Source: an uncultured Acidimicrobiales bacterium
GTDB lineage: Bacteria > Actinomycetota > Acidimicrobiia > Acidimicrobiales > SZUA-35
Length of the DNA: 64,000 nt
Direction of reading: 5' to 3'
Assembly: GCA_937925335.1 (NCBI GenBank)
Contig: CALEWY010000008.1
Location: 126,066 to 190,065 of the forward strand
Each line of letters begins with the position of its first letter. Positions within the stretch are counted from its first letter, which is position 1. The position numbers and the translations under genes are program-made. This document shows, in pieces, positions 8,861-18,082 of this stretch. The notes beneath the pieces are model-generated. The model was not told where the DNA came from. It saw nothing but the letters and a program-made list of their open reading frames with translations, and searched no databases.

Positions 8861-8866
8861 TAGTCT
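8861..8866 (+). promoter_or_regulatory. -10 box of a leaderless apt transcript
   Basis: TAGTCT, 6 nt before the apt ATG at 8873, only 4 nt after the secF stop. The box suggests apt-rel have their own start in addition to read-through from secF. Confidence 0.5.
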
Positions 8867-8872
8867 TGAGCG

Positions 8873-9448
8873 ATGTCGCCATCGCCGTCGTACACCCCGC
8901 CCGAGTGGCTGGTCGAGGTTGTTGCGACCATTCCGGACTTTCCAAAGCCCGGCATCCAATTTCGTGACCTGTCGCCGCTGTGGCGATCGTCGTCGGCAAC
9001 CTCTCGCTGCGCCATCGCGATGTGTGGTGATGTTGGCGGCTCCAGCCTCAGCGCGATCGACGTGGTCGTTGGAATCGAGGCACGCGGATTCATCGTCGGC
9101 ATGGCTGTCGCCCAACGCCTCGGTGTTGGGTTCGTCGCGGCCCGCAAGCCCGGCAAGTTGCCCGGCGAACTGATCGGTGTCGACTACGCCCTCGAGTACG
9201 GCACCGACCGTGTCGAGGTGCAGGCTGATGCGTTCGAGGCAGGGGAGCGGGTACTCGTGATCGACGATGTCATCGCCACGGGCGGAACCGCAGCAGCGGT
9301 CGTGACGCTCGTCGAATCAGCTGGAGCGACGGTCGCCGGGGTTCGAGCAGTCCTCGAGCTCGATGGCTTGGGAGGTCGCGACGTGATCAACAACGCATCG
9401 TCCAACCTCGACGACGAAGCGATCGTTGCGCTCTGGAGGGTGAGCTGA
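8873..9448 (+). CDS. apt: Adenine phosphoribosyltransferase
   Basis: Apt salvages adenine to AMP with PRPP. The 191-residue protein carries IPDFPKPGIQFRDLSPL, the ARKPGKLPGEL flexible-loop region, and the PRPP-binding motif [16 protein letters not shown]. Length is normal (about 170-190). The ATG choice is supported by the -10 box 6 nt upstream. The stop overlaps the rel ATG (TGATG), so apt and rel are translationally coupled, an arrangement common in Actinobacteria. Confidence 0.95.
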   Translation: MSPSPSYTPPEWLVEVVATIPDFPKPGIQFRDLSPLWRSSSATSRCAIAMCGDVGGSSLSAIDVVVGIEARGFIVGMAVAQRLGVGFVAARKPGKLPGELIGVDYALEYGTDRVEVQADAFEAGERVLVIDDVIATGGTAAAVVTLVESAGATVAGVRAVLELDGLGGRDVINNASSNLDDEAIVALWRVS

Positions 9449-11694
9449 TGGTCCTCGCTCACCGCACGTTGCCTTGGACGATGGGGCGTCAGACTCCTGA
9501 GGACGAGATCGCTCCGCTGATCGCTGGATTCACCGGGCCGAGCCGAGATGAGCGAGCTGAGTTCATCAAACGGGCCTACCAGATGGCGGCCGAAGCTCAC
9601 GCTCCGCAACGCCGCAAGTCGGGCGAGCCCTACATCGTGCATCCGATCGCCGTCGCTGGCATCGTCGCCGAGCTCGGCCTCGACGAGGTCACGATCGCTG
9701 CTGCGCTACTCCACGACGCCGTGGAGGACTCCGATCTGACGTCTGCCGATGTCGAGCTCGAGTTTGGGCCAGACGTTGCTGCGATCGTCGAGGGTGTCAC
9801 GAAGCTCGACCGCCTTCGCTTCGACTCGAAAGAAGCGCAGCAGGCCGCAACCTTCCGCAAGATGCTCGTCGCAATGTCGAAAGATCTGCGCGTGCTGATC
9901 ATCAAGTTGTGTGATCGGCTGCACAACCTTCGAACGATTGCGGCGTTGCCAGCATGGAAGCAGGAGCGCACGGCTCGCGAGACGCTCGACGTCTACGCAC
10001 CGCTGGCTCACCGCCTCGGCATCCAAGAGGTGAAGGCGCAACTCGAAGAGCTGAGCTTTGCTGCGTTACACCCGAAGCGATACGCCACGATCGAGAACAT
10101 GGTGGCGGTTCGTGCCCCAGAGCGCGACATCTTCCTCACCCAGGTGCTCGAAGACGTCCGGTTCCGTCTGAAAGAACTACATATCGAAGCCGACGTCTAC
10201 GGGCGTGAGAAGCACCTCTATTCGATCTACGAAAAGATGGTGGTGAAGGGTCGCGAGTTCAACGAGATCCATGACTTGGTCGGCATTCGTGTCACCGTCG
10301 AATCGGTCCGAGACTGTTATGCCGCCCTCGGCTCGATCCACGCAACCTGGAAACCGGTGCAGGGCCGTTTCAAGGACTACGTGGCGATGCCCAAGTTCAA
10401 CCTCTACCAGTCGTTGCACACGACGGTTGTTGGGCCGCAGGGCAAACCAATCGAGGTGCAGATCCGCACTCGTGAGATGCACGAGCGAGCCGAGTTCGGC
10501 GTCGCTGCGCACTATCTCTACAAAGACGGCGTTGCCCCTGACGCTCCACGAAACACCGATGTTGAGTCGCTCGATCTTCCGTGGCTCACCCGCATCATCG
10601 ACTGGGATCTTGAAACCAGCGACCCCGGCCTCTTCATGGCCAATCTCAAGATCGACCTCGACGAGGAAGAGGTCTTCGTCTTCACGCCGAACGGCGACGT
10701 GATCACCCTGCCCGCCGAGGCAACTCCGGTCGACTTCGCCTACACGATTCACACCGACGTTGGACACCGAACCGTCGGCGCCAAGGTCGACGGTCGGTTG
10801 GTTGCGCTGTCCGAACCGTTGACCTCGGGTTCGACCGTCGAAATCTTCACGTCGAAGGTCGAGTCGGCCGGGCCATCTCGGGATTGGTTGACCTTCGTTC
10901 GTTCGCCACGAGCTGCCAGCAAGATCAAGCAGTGGTTCTCCCGCGAGCGGCGTGAAGATGCCATCGCCACGGGTGAAGATGAGCTGACCAAAGCCATGCG
11001 GAAGCTCGGGCTGCCCGTCCAGAAGATTGCGGCAGCCGGAACGCTCGACACGATCGCCGAACGTATGAACTACGGCGACGTGGCAGCGATGAAGGCCGCT
11101 GTCGGTGAGCATCACGTGTCCGGCGAGTCGATCGCCGCCAGGGTCGCCAAAGAACTCGACGGAACCGGCGGTCGGACCGAGGAGTCGTTGCCGGTTACCG
11201 CACGACGCCAACGCCGGCGTCGTGCCGGCTCGGTCGGAGTGCACGTCGAGGGGCTCGACGACGTCTTGATTCGTCTTTCCCGCTGCTGCACGCCCGTCCC
11301 TACCGACGCCATTCTGGGGTTCGTCACGCGAGGTCGTGGCGTGTCGGTGCACCGAGCAGACTGCGCAAACGCCATGTCGCTTTCGGCGACTCAGAACGAC
11401 CGGCTGATCGACGTTGAGTGGGATTCGGATTCGACAGGTGCTGACTTCGTCGCCTCGATCGAGGTGAAGGCGTATGACCGCTCGCGGCTCCTGTTGGACG
11501 TGTCGAACATGTTCTCCGAGCATCACGTGAACATCGTTGGCTCAACCACGGTCACCGGCGACGATCGAATCGCCCGTCTCACGTTCGACTTTGAAATCGC
11601 TGATCCGTCACACCTCGACTCGTTGCTCCGTGCCCTTCACGGCGTCGACGGTGTCTACGACGCCTACCGAGTTCTCCCCGGCCAAGGCCGCTGA
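9448..11694 (+). CDS. rel: Bifunctional (p)ppGpp synthetase/hydrolase
   Basis: The single long RelA/SpoT homolog makes and degrades the stringent-response alarmone. The 748-residue protein has an intact hydrolase HD domain (HPIAVAGIV, and ALLHDAVEDSDLT with the HDxxED box), a synthetase domain (GREKHLYSIYEKM, FNEIHDLVGIRV, KFNLYQSLHTTV), a TGS domain (VFTPNGDVITLPAEATPVDF), a conserved cysteine-containing region (LSRCCTPVPTDAILGF) and a C-terminal ACT domain (LLLDVSNMFSEHHVNI). Both active sites look complete. The ATG overlaps the apt stop. Confidence 0.97.
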   Translation: MVLAHRTLPWTMGRQTPEDEIAPLIAGFTGPSRDERAEFIKRAYQMAAEAHAPQRRKSGEPYIVHPIAVAGIVAELGLDEVTIAAALLHDAVEDSDLTSADVELEFGPDVAAIVEGVTKLDRLRFDSKEAQQAATFRKMLVAMSKDLRVLIIKLCDRLHNLRTIAALPAWKQERTARETLDVYAPLAHRLGIQEVKAQLEELSFAALHPKRYATIENMVAVRAPERDIFLTQVLEDVRFRLKELHIEADVYGREKHLYSIYEKMVVKGREFNEIHDLVGIRVTVESVRDCYAALGSIHATWKPVQGRFKDYVAMPKFNLYQSLHTTVVGPQGKPIEVQIRTREMHERAEFGVAAHYLYKDGVAPDAPRNTDVESLDLPWLTRIIDWDLETSDPGLFMANLKIDLDEEEVFVFTPNGDVITLPAEATPVDFAYTIHTDVGHRTVGAKVDGRLVALSEPLTSGSTVEIFTSKVESAGPSRDWLTFVRSPRAASKIKQWFSRERREDAIATGEDELTKAMRKLGLPVQKIAAAGTLDTIAERMNYGDVAAMKAAVGEHHVSGESIAARVAKELDGTGGRTEESLPVTARRQRRRRAGSVGVHVEGLDDVLIRLSRCCTPVPTDAILGFVTRGRGVSVHRADCANAMSLSATQNDRLIDVEWDSDSTGADFVASIEVKAYDRSRLLLDVSNMFSEHHVNIVGSTTVTGDDRIARLTFDFEIADPSHLDSLLRALHGVDGVYDAYRVLPGQGR

Positions 11695-11711
11695 GGATCG
11701 TTCGGAGAAAT

Positions 11712-11738
11712 GGGCGCCAGCTGGCGAAGCCAGCGCCC
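11712..11738 (+). terminator. Bulged GC-rich hairpin between rel and hisS
   Basis: GGGCG (11712-11716) pairs with CGCCC (11734-11738), and CTGGC (11721-11725) pairs with GCCAG (11729-11733) around a GAA loop, leaving a 4-nt bulge. It lies 18 nt after the rel stop and ends just before the hisS -10 box. There is no T-tract, so it is at best a weak or non-canonical terminator. Confidence 0.35.
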
Positions 11739-11744
11739 TATCCT
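11739..11744 (+). promoter_or_regulatory. -10 box upstream of hisS
   Basis: TATCCT, 8 nt before the hisS ATG at 11753, with no ribosome site in between. Predicted leaderless or nearly leaderless start. Confidence 0.45.
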
Positions 11745-11752
11745 CGCCCGGA

Positions 11753-13015
11753 ATGGCTCGACCCTCTTTCCAAGCAGCCCCCGGCACCAGGGACCTGATT
11801 TCGCCAACCACCGATCGGTGGCGGGCGTTTGTTGCGCTTTTCGCCGAAGAAGCGTCGTCGTCTGGTTTCGGGCAGATCGTGCCGCCGATGTTCGAGGACA
11901 TGAGCGTGTTCACTCGCCTCGGCGAGGCGAGCGATGTCGTGTCGAAAGAGCTGTACGACTTCGTCGACAAGGGTGATCGCCATCTCGCTCTGCGGCCGGA
12001 GTTCACGGCCTCGGTGTGTCGAGCCTTCGCCGAGAACCGCCAGCTGACTCCGTGGAAGGTTTGGTACGCCGGCCCGGCGTTCCGCTACGACAAGCCACAA
12101 AAGGGTCGCTACCGCCAGTTCGAGCAGGTGGGTGCTGAGGTCATTGGAAGTAACGACCCTGATCTCGACGTTGAGCTGATCGCCATGGCAGCCCGGTTCT
12201 ACGAGCGCCTGGGTCTCACCGATGTCACGCTCCAGCTGAACACGCTGGGTGATGCGTCCGACCGTCCCGGGTATCTGGACGCACTGCGGGCCTACTTCGA
12301 AGCCAACCTCGACGCGCTGTCCGAGCAGAGCCGAGTCACGCTCCAGACCAACCCACTTCGAGTGCTCGATTCGAAACGTCCACAAGACGCACCGCTCATC
12401 GAGGGTGCTCCTCTGATCACCGATCACCTCTCGGACGAAGCAGAGGCGGCATTCGAGCGGGTCAAGGCTGGCCTCATGGCCCTCAACATCGAGTTCACAT
12501 TGACTCCCCGCCTCGTCCGCGGGCTCGACTACTACACCCGCACCGCCTTTGAGTTCGTGGCGGGCTCACTCGACTCGGCTCAGACCGCGGTCGGTGGCGG
12601 AGGACGCTACGACGGGTTGGTCGCCAACCTCGGCGGGCCCGATGAACCCGGCGTTGGGTTTGCACTCGGCATCGACCGAACGTTGCTTGCCTGCGATGCG
12701 TCCGGGGTGTTCCCCGAGCCCGACACGACCGTCGACGTTTGGGTTGTTGCGACGACCGGAGGCCTCGATGGTCTCGAGATCGCCGACGAGCTTCGTCGGG
12801 CCGGGTTGGCGGTCGACCGCAGCTTCGATCATCGTTCGATGAAGGCTCAGATGAAAGCGGCCAATCGATCTGGCGCCCCGGTTGCCGTGATCATCGGTGC
12901 CGACGAGGCCGCCGCCGCTACCGTCAGTGTCCGCCCACTTCTCGACGACCGCGATCAGGTCGTCGTTCCCCGAGCCGAAATGCTCGCAACGATCAAGGAA
13001 TTGCTTCCGTCATGA
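11753..13015 (+). CDS. hisS: Histidine-tRNA ligase
   Basis: HisS charges tRNA-His. The 420-residue class II synthetase shows motif 1 around GFGQIVPPMFED, motif 2 (ALRPEFTASVCRAF and the YAGPAFRYDKPQKGRYRQFEQ region), the histidine-A motif LVRGLDYYTRTAFEF, and motif 3 (GVGFALGIDRTLLA). The C-terminal anticodon domain follows. The open frame extends 72 codons further upstream across the rel gene, but the family begins at MARPSFQAAPGTRDL, so ATG 11753 is used, supported by the -10 box. The stop overlaps the aspS start. Confidence 0.96.
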   Translation: MARPSFQAAPGTRDLISPTTDRWRAFVALFAEEASSSGFGQIVPPMFEDMSVFTRLGEASDVVSKELYDFVDKGDRHLALRPEFTASVCRAFAENRQLTPWKVWYAGPAFRYDKPQKGRYRQFEQVGAEVIGSNDPDLDVELIAMAARFYERLGLTDVTLQLNTLGDASDRPGYLDALRAYFEANLDALSEQSRVTLQTNPLRVLDSKRPQDAPLIEGAPLITDHLSDEAEAAFERVKAGLMALNIEFTLTPRLVRGLDYYTRTAFEFVAGSLDSAQTAVGGGGRYDGLVANLGGPDEPGVGFALGIDRTLLACDASGVFPEPDTTVDVWVVATTGGLDGLEIADELRRAGLAVDRSFDHRSMKAQMKAANRSGAPVAVIIGADEAAAATVSVRPLLDDRDQVVVPRAEMLATIKELLPS

Positions 13016-14754
13016 TGCGCACCCACCGATGCGGCGAACTCCGCCTCGAACACGTCGACAGCCAGGTCACCCTCACCGGGTGGGTGAATCGACGGCGCGA
13101 GCATGGCGAGCACCTTGCCTTCGTCGACATCCGAGACCACTCGGGTGTGACCCAGTGTGTTGTCGACAACGACGTCGACGTCCGAGCTGAATACGTCATC
13201 AAGGTGACCGGCACCGTCGTGGCGCGCACCGGCGACACCATCAACAGCGACCTGCCGACCGGTGAGATCGAGCTGAAGCCGTGTGAGGTCGAGATCCTCT
13301 CGATCGCTGAGCCTCCTCCGTTCCCGATGGATCAGCGAGCCGACGACGTCGACGAGATGATCCGTCTCAAGCATCGCTACGTCGACCTTCGCCGTGCCCG
13401 GATGCAGAAGAACCTGCGAGTGCGCTCGCAGGTCAACGCTTCGATTCGTTCGGCCATGGTGGGCCAAGATTTCGTCGAGGTTGAGACCCCGATGCTGATG
13501 CCGTCGACTCCCGAGGGCGCACGGGAGTTCCTCGTTCCATCGCGCCAGCGTCCAGGCAACTTCTACGCACTCCCGCAATCACCACAGCTTTACAAGCAGT
13601 TGCTGATGGTCGGTGGCCTCGATCGCTACTTCCAGATCGCTCGTTGCCTTCGCGATGAGGATCTTCGAGCCGATCGCCAGTACGAGTTCATGCAGCTCGA
13701 TATGGAGATGAGCTTCGTCGACGTCGATGACGTGCTCTCAGCAGCCGAGGTCGGAGTGCTCGACGCGGCCGAAGCCGTCACCGGCGTTCGCCCCGACTCG
13801 GTCGAACGGATGACGTGGCATGACGCCATGGAGCGATTCGGTTCCGACAAGCCCGACCTTCGCTTCGGCATGGAGCTCATCGAGCTCACGCCGATCTTTG
13901 CAAGCACCGAGTTCAAGGCATTCTCAACCGCCGGCAGCATCAAGTGCATCCGAGTCGAGCAGGGAGCCGATCAGTACGGCCGCAACAAGCTCGACGGCCT
14001 CACCGACGAAGCGAAGAGCTTTGGCGCCAAAGGCATGGTGTGGCTGAAGGTGCGCAGCGGCGAGGCTGGCCTCGAGTTCGACTCACCGGTCGCCAAGTTC
14101 CTGAGCGCAGACGAGATCGCAGCGATCATCGCCACGACCGAAGCGACCGAGGGCGACCTCATCCTCGTGATTGCCGACGAATGGGCAACCACGTGTGAGG
14201 TGCTCGGCGAGCTGCGTAACCGCATCGGCCGTCCGCCCGTGAGCGAGGGCCCCTACAAGTACCTGTGGGTCACCGACTTCCCGCTGTTCGTTGGTGTTGA
14301 CGCCACGACCGGTCGTCCAAAGCCGGGCCATCACGCCTTCTGTCAGCCCCACCCCGACGATCTCGACAAGCTCGAATCCGATCCAATGTCGGTGCGAGCC
14401 CAGGCCTATGACCTCGTGCTCAACGGCTGGGAGCTTGGCTCGGGCAGCATCCGAATCCACGATCCAAAGTTGCAGCGTCGAGTGTTTGAGCTGCTCGGTA
14501 TCGATGAGGAGGAAGCGGACAAGCGATTCGGGTTCTTCCTCGAGCCGTTCAAGTACGGCGCACCGCCTCACGGTGGCTTCGCCTACGGCATCGACCGGCT
14601 GGCCGCAATCCTCGCCGGCGAGGAGAACATTCGCGAGGTCATCGCTTTCCCGAAGCCGCAGTCCGGTATGGATCCGCTCACCAACGCTCCGGGTGCGGTC
14701 GACGACGGTCTGCTCGAAGAACTCGGGATCCGGCTGCTGCCACCGGCCACCTAG
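13012..14754 (+). CDS. aspS: Aspartate-tRNA ligase
   Basis: AspS charges tRNA-Asp. The 580-residue class IIb enzyme has the N-terminal OB fold (LTGWVNRRREHGEHLAFVDI), motif 2 (FQIARCLRDEDLRADRQYEF), the bacterial GAD insertion (residues about 290-410) and motif 3 (GFAYGIDRLAAIL). Two consecutive ATGs (13012 and 13015) overlap the hisS stop; either works. The open frame continues far upstream over hisS, but those residues are out-of-frame hisS sequence. Discriminating versus non-discriminating specificity was not determined. Confidence 0.96.
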   Translation: MMRTHRCGELRLEHVDSQVTLTGWVNRRREHGEHLAFVDIRDHSGVTQCVVDNDVDVRAEYVIKVTGTVVARTGDTINSDLPTGEIELKPCEVEILSIAEPPPFPMDQRADDVDEMIRLKHRYVDLRRARMQKNLRVRSQVNASIRSAMVGQDFVEVETPMLMPSTPEGAREFLVPSRQRPGNFYALPQSPQLYKQLLMVGGLDRYFQIARCLRDEDLRADRQYEFMQLDMEMSFVDVDDVLSAAEVGVLDAAEAVTGVRPDSVERMTWHDAMERFGSDKPDLRFGMELIELTPIFASTEFKAFSTAGSIKCIRVEQGADQYGRNKLDGLTDEAKSFGAKGMVWLKVRSGEAGLEFDSPVAKFLSADEIAAIIATTEATEGDLILVIADEWATTCEVLGELRNRIGRPPVSEGPYKYLWVTDFPLFVGVDATTGRPKPGHHAFCQPHPDDLDKLESDPMSVRAQAYDLVLNGWELGSGSIRIHDPKLQRRVFELLGIDEEEADKRFGFFLEPFKYGAPPHGGFAYGIDRLAAILAGEENIREVIAFPKPQSGMDPLTNAPGAVDDGLLEELGIRLLPPAT

Positions 14755-14775
14755 GGCTTGACCCAGGAGTGATGA

Positions 14776-15696
14776 TCAGGTGCTGGGGAGCGGAGACTCT
14801 CCGGCACCAGCCCACACGTCGATCGCAACGGCGTTGCCGCCGATCGACGACGAGCCTTGCGCAGACACGTCCGTACGGATGGCGAGCGACACGATGTCCC
14901 CGTCACTCGAGTCCTCGTCAATCGCGTCGTCGGTCTTTGCTGAGGCGTGGTTGGCGGCGGCGCGCTTGGCGACGGCTTCGTTGTCGCTGAGCGAGAAGAT
15001 CTCGTAGCCGAGGCGTTCGAGTTCGTCGGCAAAGGCTCCACCGATTTCGCCGGCAGATCCGGTCTCGCTCACGAGCGTGACAGCGGTGAGCGTCTCGGGG
15101 TCGATCGGGCTCGGGCCCGTCGACTCGGGAATGATCGGGGCAAGATCGAGGGGCAGCGAGATGCCATCGAGAAGATCGGCGAGCCCGGTCGTTTGCTCGA
15201 CTGCGGCCCGGCTGGTGTCGGCGCCTGCGCTGCGCTTGCGTGGGTCGCTCGCGATGCTCGGGCCATCGAGCGCACTGGTGAGATCGATGTCCACGAGTGG
15301 CTTTGGCGGGGCGGCTGGTGCGTTGCTCGATGTATCTCGACGCCCGGCGAGTTCGGCCACCCGAGCAATCGCGCTCGCCTGCATCGTTGCGGGGCCAGCG
15401 GCTGAAGGCATCGCCGTCGCTGCAGTCGCGACAGGAGGTGCGGTTGGCGGACTGGTTGTGAGTGGTGCCGCGCCGACAGGCTGCAGGGCGGCGGAGGTGA
15501 CAGCCGGAGCAGCTTGCTCGTCTCGCAAGTTGATGACGGTCGTTTGATTCTCGCTGTTGATCGAATCAAGCGCGGCGACACGCCGCTTGTCGTCGCTCGT
15601 TCGCTGAGCGCGGGCACGGTTGAAAAGCCACACGACCATGGCGATCGCAGTAATGGCCAACCACAAGTACAGGGCGGTGACGATGACTTGTGTCAT
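14776..15696 (-). CDS. Membrane-anchored low-complexity protein of unknown function
   Basis: A 306-residue protein not matched to any family I recognise. It starts with one hydrophobic segment (VIVTALYLWLAITAIAMVVWLF, residues about 4-25; shown in part) followed by RARAQR, fitting an N-out or signal-anchor topology with a cytosolic tail. Residues about 60-180 are rich in Ala, Pro, Thr and Ser. The C-terminal third is less biased and includes GGAFADELERLGYEIFSL, which could be a small folded unit. It is convergent with aspS and divergent from rarA; its TAGGCT box is 7 nt before the ATG. Confidence 0.7.
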   Translation of the reverse strand: MTQVIVTALYLWLAITAIAMVVWLFNRARAQRTSDDKRRVAALDSINSENQTTVINLRDEQAAPAVTSAALQPVGAAPLTTSPPTAPPVATAATAMPSAAGPATMQASAIARVAELAGRRDTSSNAPAAPPKPLVDIDLTSALDGPSIASDPRKRSAGADTSRAAVEQTTGLADLLDGISLPLDLAPIIPESTGPSPIDPETLTAVTLVSETGSAGEIGGAFADELERLGYEIFSLSDNEAVAKRAAANHASAKTDDAIDEDSSDGDIVSLAIRTDVSAQGSSSIGGNAVAIDVWAGAGESPLPST

Positions 15697-15703
15697 ACCG
15701 CTG

Positions 15704-15709
15704 AGCCTA
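15704..15709 (-). promoter_or_regulatory. -10 box of the leaderless 306-residue membrane protein gene
   Basis: On the minus strand TAGGCT lies 7 nt before the ATG at 15696. Same geometry as the plus-strand leaderless starts. Confidence 0.45.
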
Positions 15710-15759
15710 GGTCGTCGGAATCAGGCGATGTCTGGTGAGCCCTGCCCAAGTGGGGTGGT

Positions 15760-15765
15760 TAGCCT
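15760..15765 (+). promoter_or_regulatory. -10 box upstream of rarA
   Basis: TAGCCT followed by 8 nt and an in-frame TTG at 15774. The box lies inside the longer frame that starts at GTG 15735 and helps decide the start. Confidence 0.45.
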
Positions 15766-15773
15766 ACGAGACC

Positions 15774-17093
15774 TTGGCTGATGACCTGTTTGCTGCCGCT
15801 GCCGCCTCCAGGCTGGAGTCCCGAGCACCACTTGCCGCTCGGCTCCGGCCGCGCACGCTCGACGATGTCGTTGGACAGACCCATCTCTTGGGGCCGCGAG
15901 GAACCCTCCGGCGCCTCGTCGAGTCCGATCGATTGAGCTCTGCGATCCTTTGGGGCCCCGCAGGTACGGGCAAGACAACACTGTCACGCTTGGTAGCCGA
16001 GGCCTCCTCGAAGCGGTTCGTACAGCTCTCGGCGGTGAACGCTTCGGTCAAAGACGTGCGCGGGGTGATCGCCGAGGCAGAGGAACGCCTCGGGGCACAC
16101 GGCGAAGGGACGATTCTGTTCCTCGACGAGGTTCACCGCTTCAACAAGTCGCAACAAGATGCACTCCTGCCGGCAGTCGAGTCCGGGGTGCTCACGCTGA
16201 TCGGCGCGACGACGGAGAATCCGTTCTTCGAGGTCAACGCCCCACTGCGCAGCCGATCGACGTTGTTCCGTCTTGAGATGCTCGGTGAGGACGATCTCGA
16301 CATCTTGATTCGTCGAGGACTCGAAGACGAAGCGGCAACGGCCGATGACGACGCCATCACGTACCTTGCCGGACGAGCTGCCGGTGATGGTCGCCAGGCA
16401 CTCACCACCCTCGAAGTTGCCGTCGCCCTCGCTGCGGCTGACGACTCTGACGGATCGGGCACGGCCGTTCGGCCGCACGTGCAGCTCGCCCACGCGGAGT
16501 CAGCAACCGATCTGAAGGCCCTTCGATATGGGCGTGATGAGCATTACGACGTCATCTCGGCGTTCATCAAGAGCATTCGCGGTTCGGACCCCGATGCCGG
16601 GCTCTATTGGCTCGCACGAATGCTTGCGGCTGGTGAGGATCCCCGATTCATCGCTCGGCGACTCGTGATTCTGGCCAGCGAAGACGTCGGCATGGCCGAC
16701 CCGATGAGTCTGCTGATCGCCGAGGCGGCCGCTCGGGCGGTCGACTTCATTGGACTGCCCGAGGCTCGAATCAACCTTGCGCAGGCGGTGGTCCATCTCG
16801 CAACGGCGCCAAAGTCGAACAGCGCATACGCGGGCATCAACGAGGCGATGGCCGATGTGCAGGAGCTTCCTGCGGGCGAAGTGCCGATGCATTTGCGGGA
16901 TGGCAGCTACAAGGGAGCGGCCTCCCTCGGTCACGGCGAAGGCTATGACTATCCTCACAGCTACCCCGAGGGGTGGGTCGAGCAGCAGTACCGACCCGTC
17001 GAGGTTGCTCAGCGCCGGTACTACCGACCGAAGTCGCTGGGTTATGAGGCCCGCTTCACCAACCCGCCAGGAGATGCCGATGACGATCGTTGA
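15774..17093 (+). CDS. rarA: Replication-associated recombination protein A (RarA/MgsA)
   Basis: RarA is an AAA+ clamp-loader-like ATPase acting at stalled forks. The 439-residue form shows Walker A GPAGTGKTT, Walker B LFLDEVHRF, sensor TLIGATTENPFFEVN and the C-terminal tetramerisation domain (RGSDPDAGLYWLARML, LAQAVVHLATAPKSN). An earlier GTG at 15735 would add 13 residues, but relatives begin shortly before DLFAAAA, and a TAGCCT box sits 8 nt before TTG 15774, so the rarer TTG is preferred. The last 14 nt overlap the next gene. Confidence 0.93.
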   Translation: MADDLFAAAAASRLESRAPLAARLRPRTLDDVVGQTHLLGPRGTLRRLVESDRLSSAILWGPAGTGKTTLSRLVAEASSKRFVQLSAVNASVKDVRGVIAEAEERLGAHGEGTILFLDEVHRFNKSQQDALLPAVESGVLTLIGATTENPFFEVNAPLRSRSTLFRLEMLGEDDLDILIRRGLEDEAATADDDAITYLAGRAAGDGRQALTTLEVAVALAAADDSDGSGTAVRPHVQLAHAESATDLKALRYGRDEHYDVISAFIKSIRGSDPDAGLYWLARMLAAGEDPRFIARRLVILASEDVGMADPMSLLIAEAAARAVDFIGLPEARINLAQAVVHLATAPKSNSAYAGINEAMADVQELPAGEVPMHLRDGSYKGAASLGHGEGYDYPHSYPEGWVEQQYRPVEVAQRRYYRPKSLGYEARFTNPPGDADDDR

Positions 17094-17508
17094 GTTCGCC
17101 GCAGTAGTCGTCGCCATCGCGGTCGCAGTCACAGCGGTCTTCCTCATCACGGCGGTCAACAATCTCAACAACACGCTCGCAAAGCTCGAGTCCACCTCGA
17201 GCCAGCTGCGTGATGAAGGCATCGGCGCATTCCGTGAGCTTCGCCAACTCGTCGCCGATGCCGACGCTGAGCTCGACAAGGTCGATCTCGTGTTGGATCG
17301 AGCTGATCAGGCGACCACAGCGATCTCCGAGACGAGCCGCCGCACGCACGAGGCAGTCCAAGACCCCGTGATTCGATCGCTGGCCGTTGCGTCCGGAACG
17401 AGCAAGGTCGCTCGGACCTGGCTTGGCCGCAAACGCAAGGGCGAACGAGAATCTGATCGTGGCCAAGGTGGTCGCGGTCACGGTGGTAACGAGGTGCTTC
17501 CTTCATGA
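17080..17508 (+). CDS. Small DUF948-like membrane protein
   Basis: A 142-residue protein with one N-terminal membrane helix (FAAVVVAIAVAVTAVFLI) followed by a helical region with heptad-like spacing (NNLNNTLAKLESTSSQL, ADAELDKVDLVLDRAD) and a basic Gly/Arg tail. This matches the DUF948-type proteins found just upstream of alaS in Actinobacteria, whose role is unknown. GGAG at 17070-17073 is 6 nt before ATG 17080, so this start is preferred to ATG 17074. Overlaps rarA by 14 nt and the next gene by 4 nt. Confidence 0.8.
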   Translation: MTIVEFAAVVVAIAVAVTAVFLITAVNNLNNTLAKLESTSSQLRDEGIGAFRELRQLVADADAELDKVDLVLDRADQATTAISETSRRTHEAVQDPVIRSLAVASGTSKVARTWLGRKRKGERESDRGQGGRGHGGNEVLPS

Positions 17509-18071
17509 TGGGATGGGTGTTCCGCCGCTTCCGCTGGGCGTTGCTTGGTTGGGGAGCGAAAACGGTCGCCAAGCGCGGCCTCAACTCCTCGGTCGACCGC
17601 GCCGCCACCGAACTCGAAGATCGACTACCCGAACCGGTTCGTAAGGTCGCCAAACGGCTGCCGGGTGATGTCGTTCGTGCTGGCGGCACCGCCATGGTTG
17701 CGCTCGATCAAACGCGAACGGCCACGGGCCGAGCTCGAGTCGTGGCAAAGACGGCCCGGAACGCAACCGGCTCGGTCACCGATGCTCGACGCCAGCTCCG
17801 AGACCGCGTCAGCGATCTCAATGGCGACCTGCGCAACGAGACCGAGTCCGCTCGACGGACCATCAAGAGCGAGATGCTCGCAAAACGCGAGGGGCCCGCA
17901 GCGGCACTCGATGCCTTGCTCGATCTTCGTGATGTTGACGCTGATCCGTTGCCCGAGGTGCCGGGCGAAGTCGGCCGTGGTCGGCGGCGTCATCGCAGAG
18001 CGTTGCCAACAGCTCCGGTCAATCGTGTGCAGCGCAGCTATCGGCGAGCCGTAAAAGCCTGGGATCGTTAA
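17505..18071 (+). CDS. Basic conserved hypothetical protein upstream of alaS
   Basis: A 188-residue, arginine-rich protein with a weak amphipathic N-terminus (MMGWVFRRFRWALLGWGAKT) and a helical middle part. No catalytic motif is visible. Its place between a DUF948-like protein and alaS equals that of the DUF6167-type proteins in other actinobacteria, which suggests the same family, though I cannot confirm it from sequence alone. Start ATG overlaps the previous stop (ATGA), indicating coupling. Confidence 0.7.
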   Translation: MMGWVFRRFRWALLGWGAKTVAKRGLNSSVDRAATELEDRLPEPVRKVAKRLPGDVVRAGGTAMVALDQTRTATGRARVVAKTARNATGSVTDARRQLRDRVSDLNGDLRNETESARRTIKSEMLAKREGPAAALDALLDLRDVDADPLPEVPGEVGRGRRRHRRALPTAPVNRVQRSYRRAVKAWDR

Positions 18072-18082
18072 CCCTGCGGTCG

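Noticed and set aside
10177-11526. Minus-strand open frame of 449 codons opposite rel
   Set aside because: Fully antisense to conserved rel domains, with no recognisable motif or start signal.
11695-11752. T-box leader before hisS
   Set aside because: Only 58 nt separate rel and hisS, too short for a T-box stem I and antiterminator, and the -10 box lies 8 nt before the ATG.
12739-13011. Upstream extension of the aspS frame
   Set aside because: The extra 91 codons read hisS in another frame and have no AspS similarity; family starts at MMRTHRCGELRLEHV.
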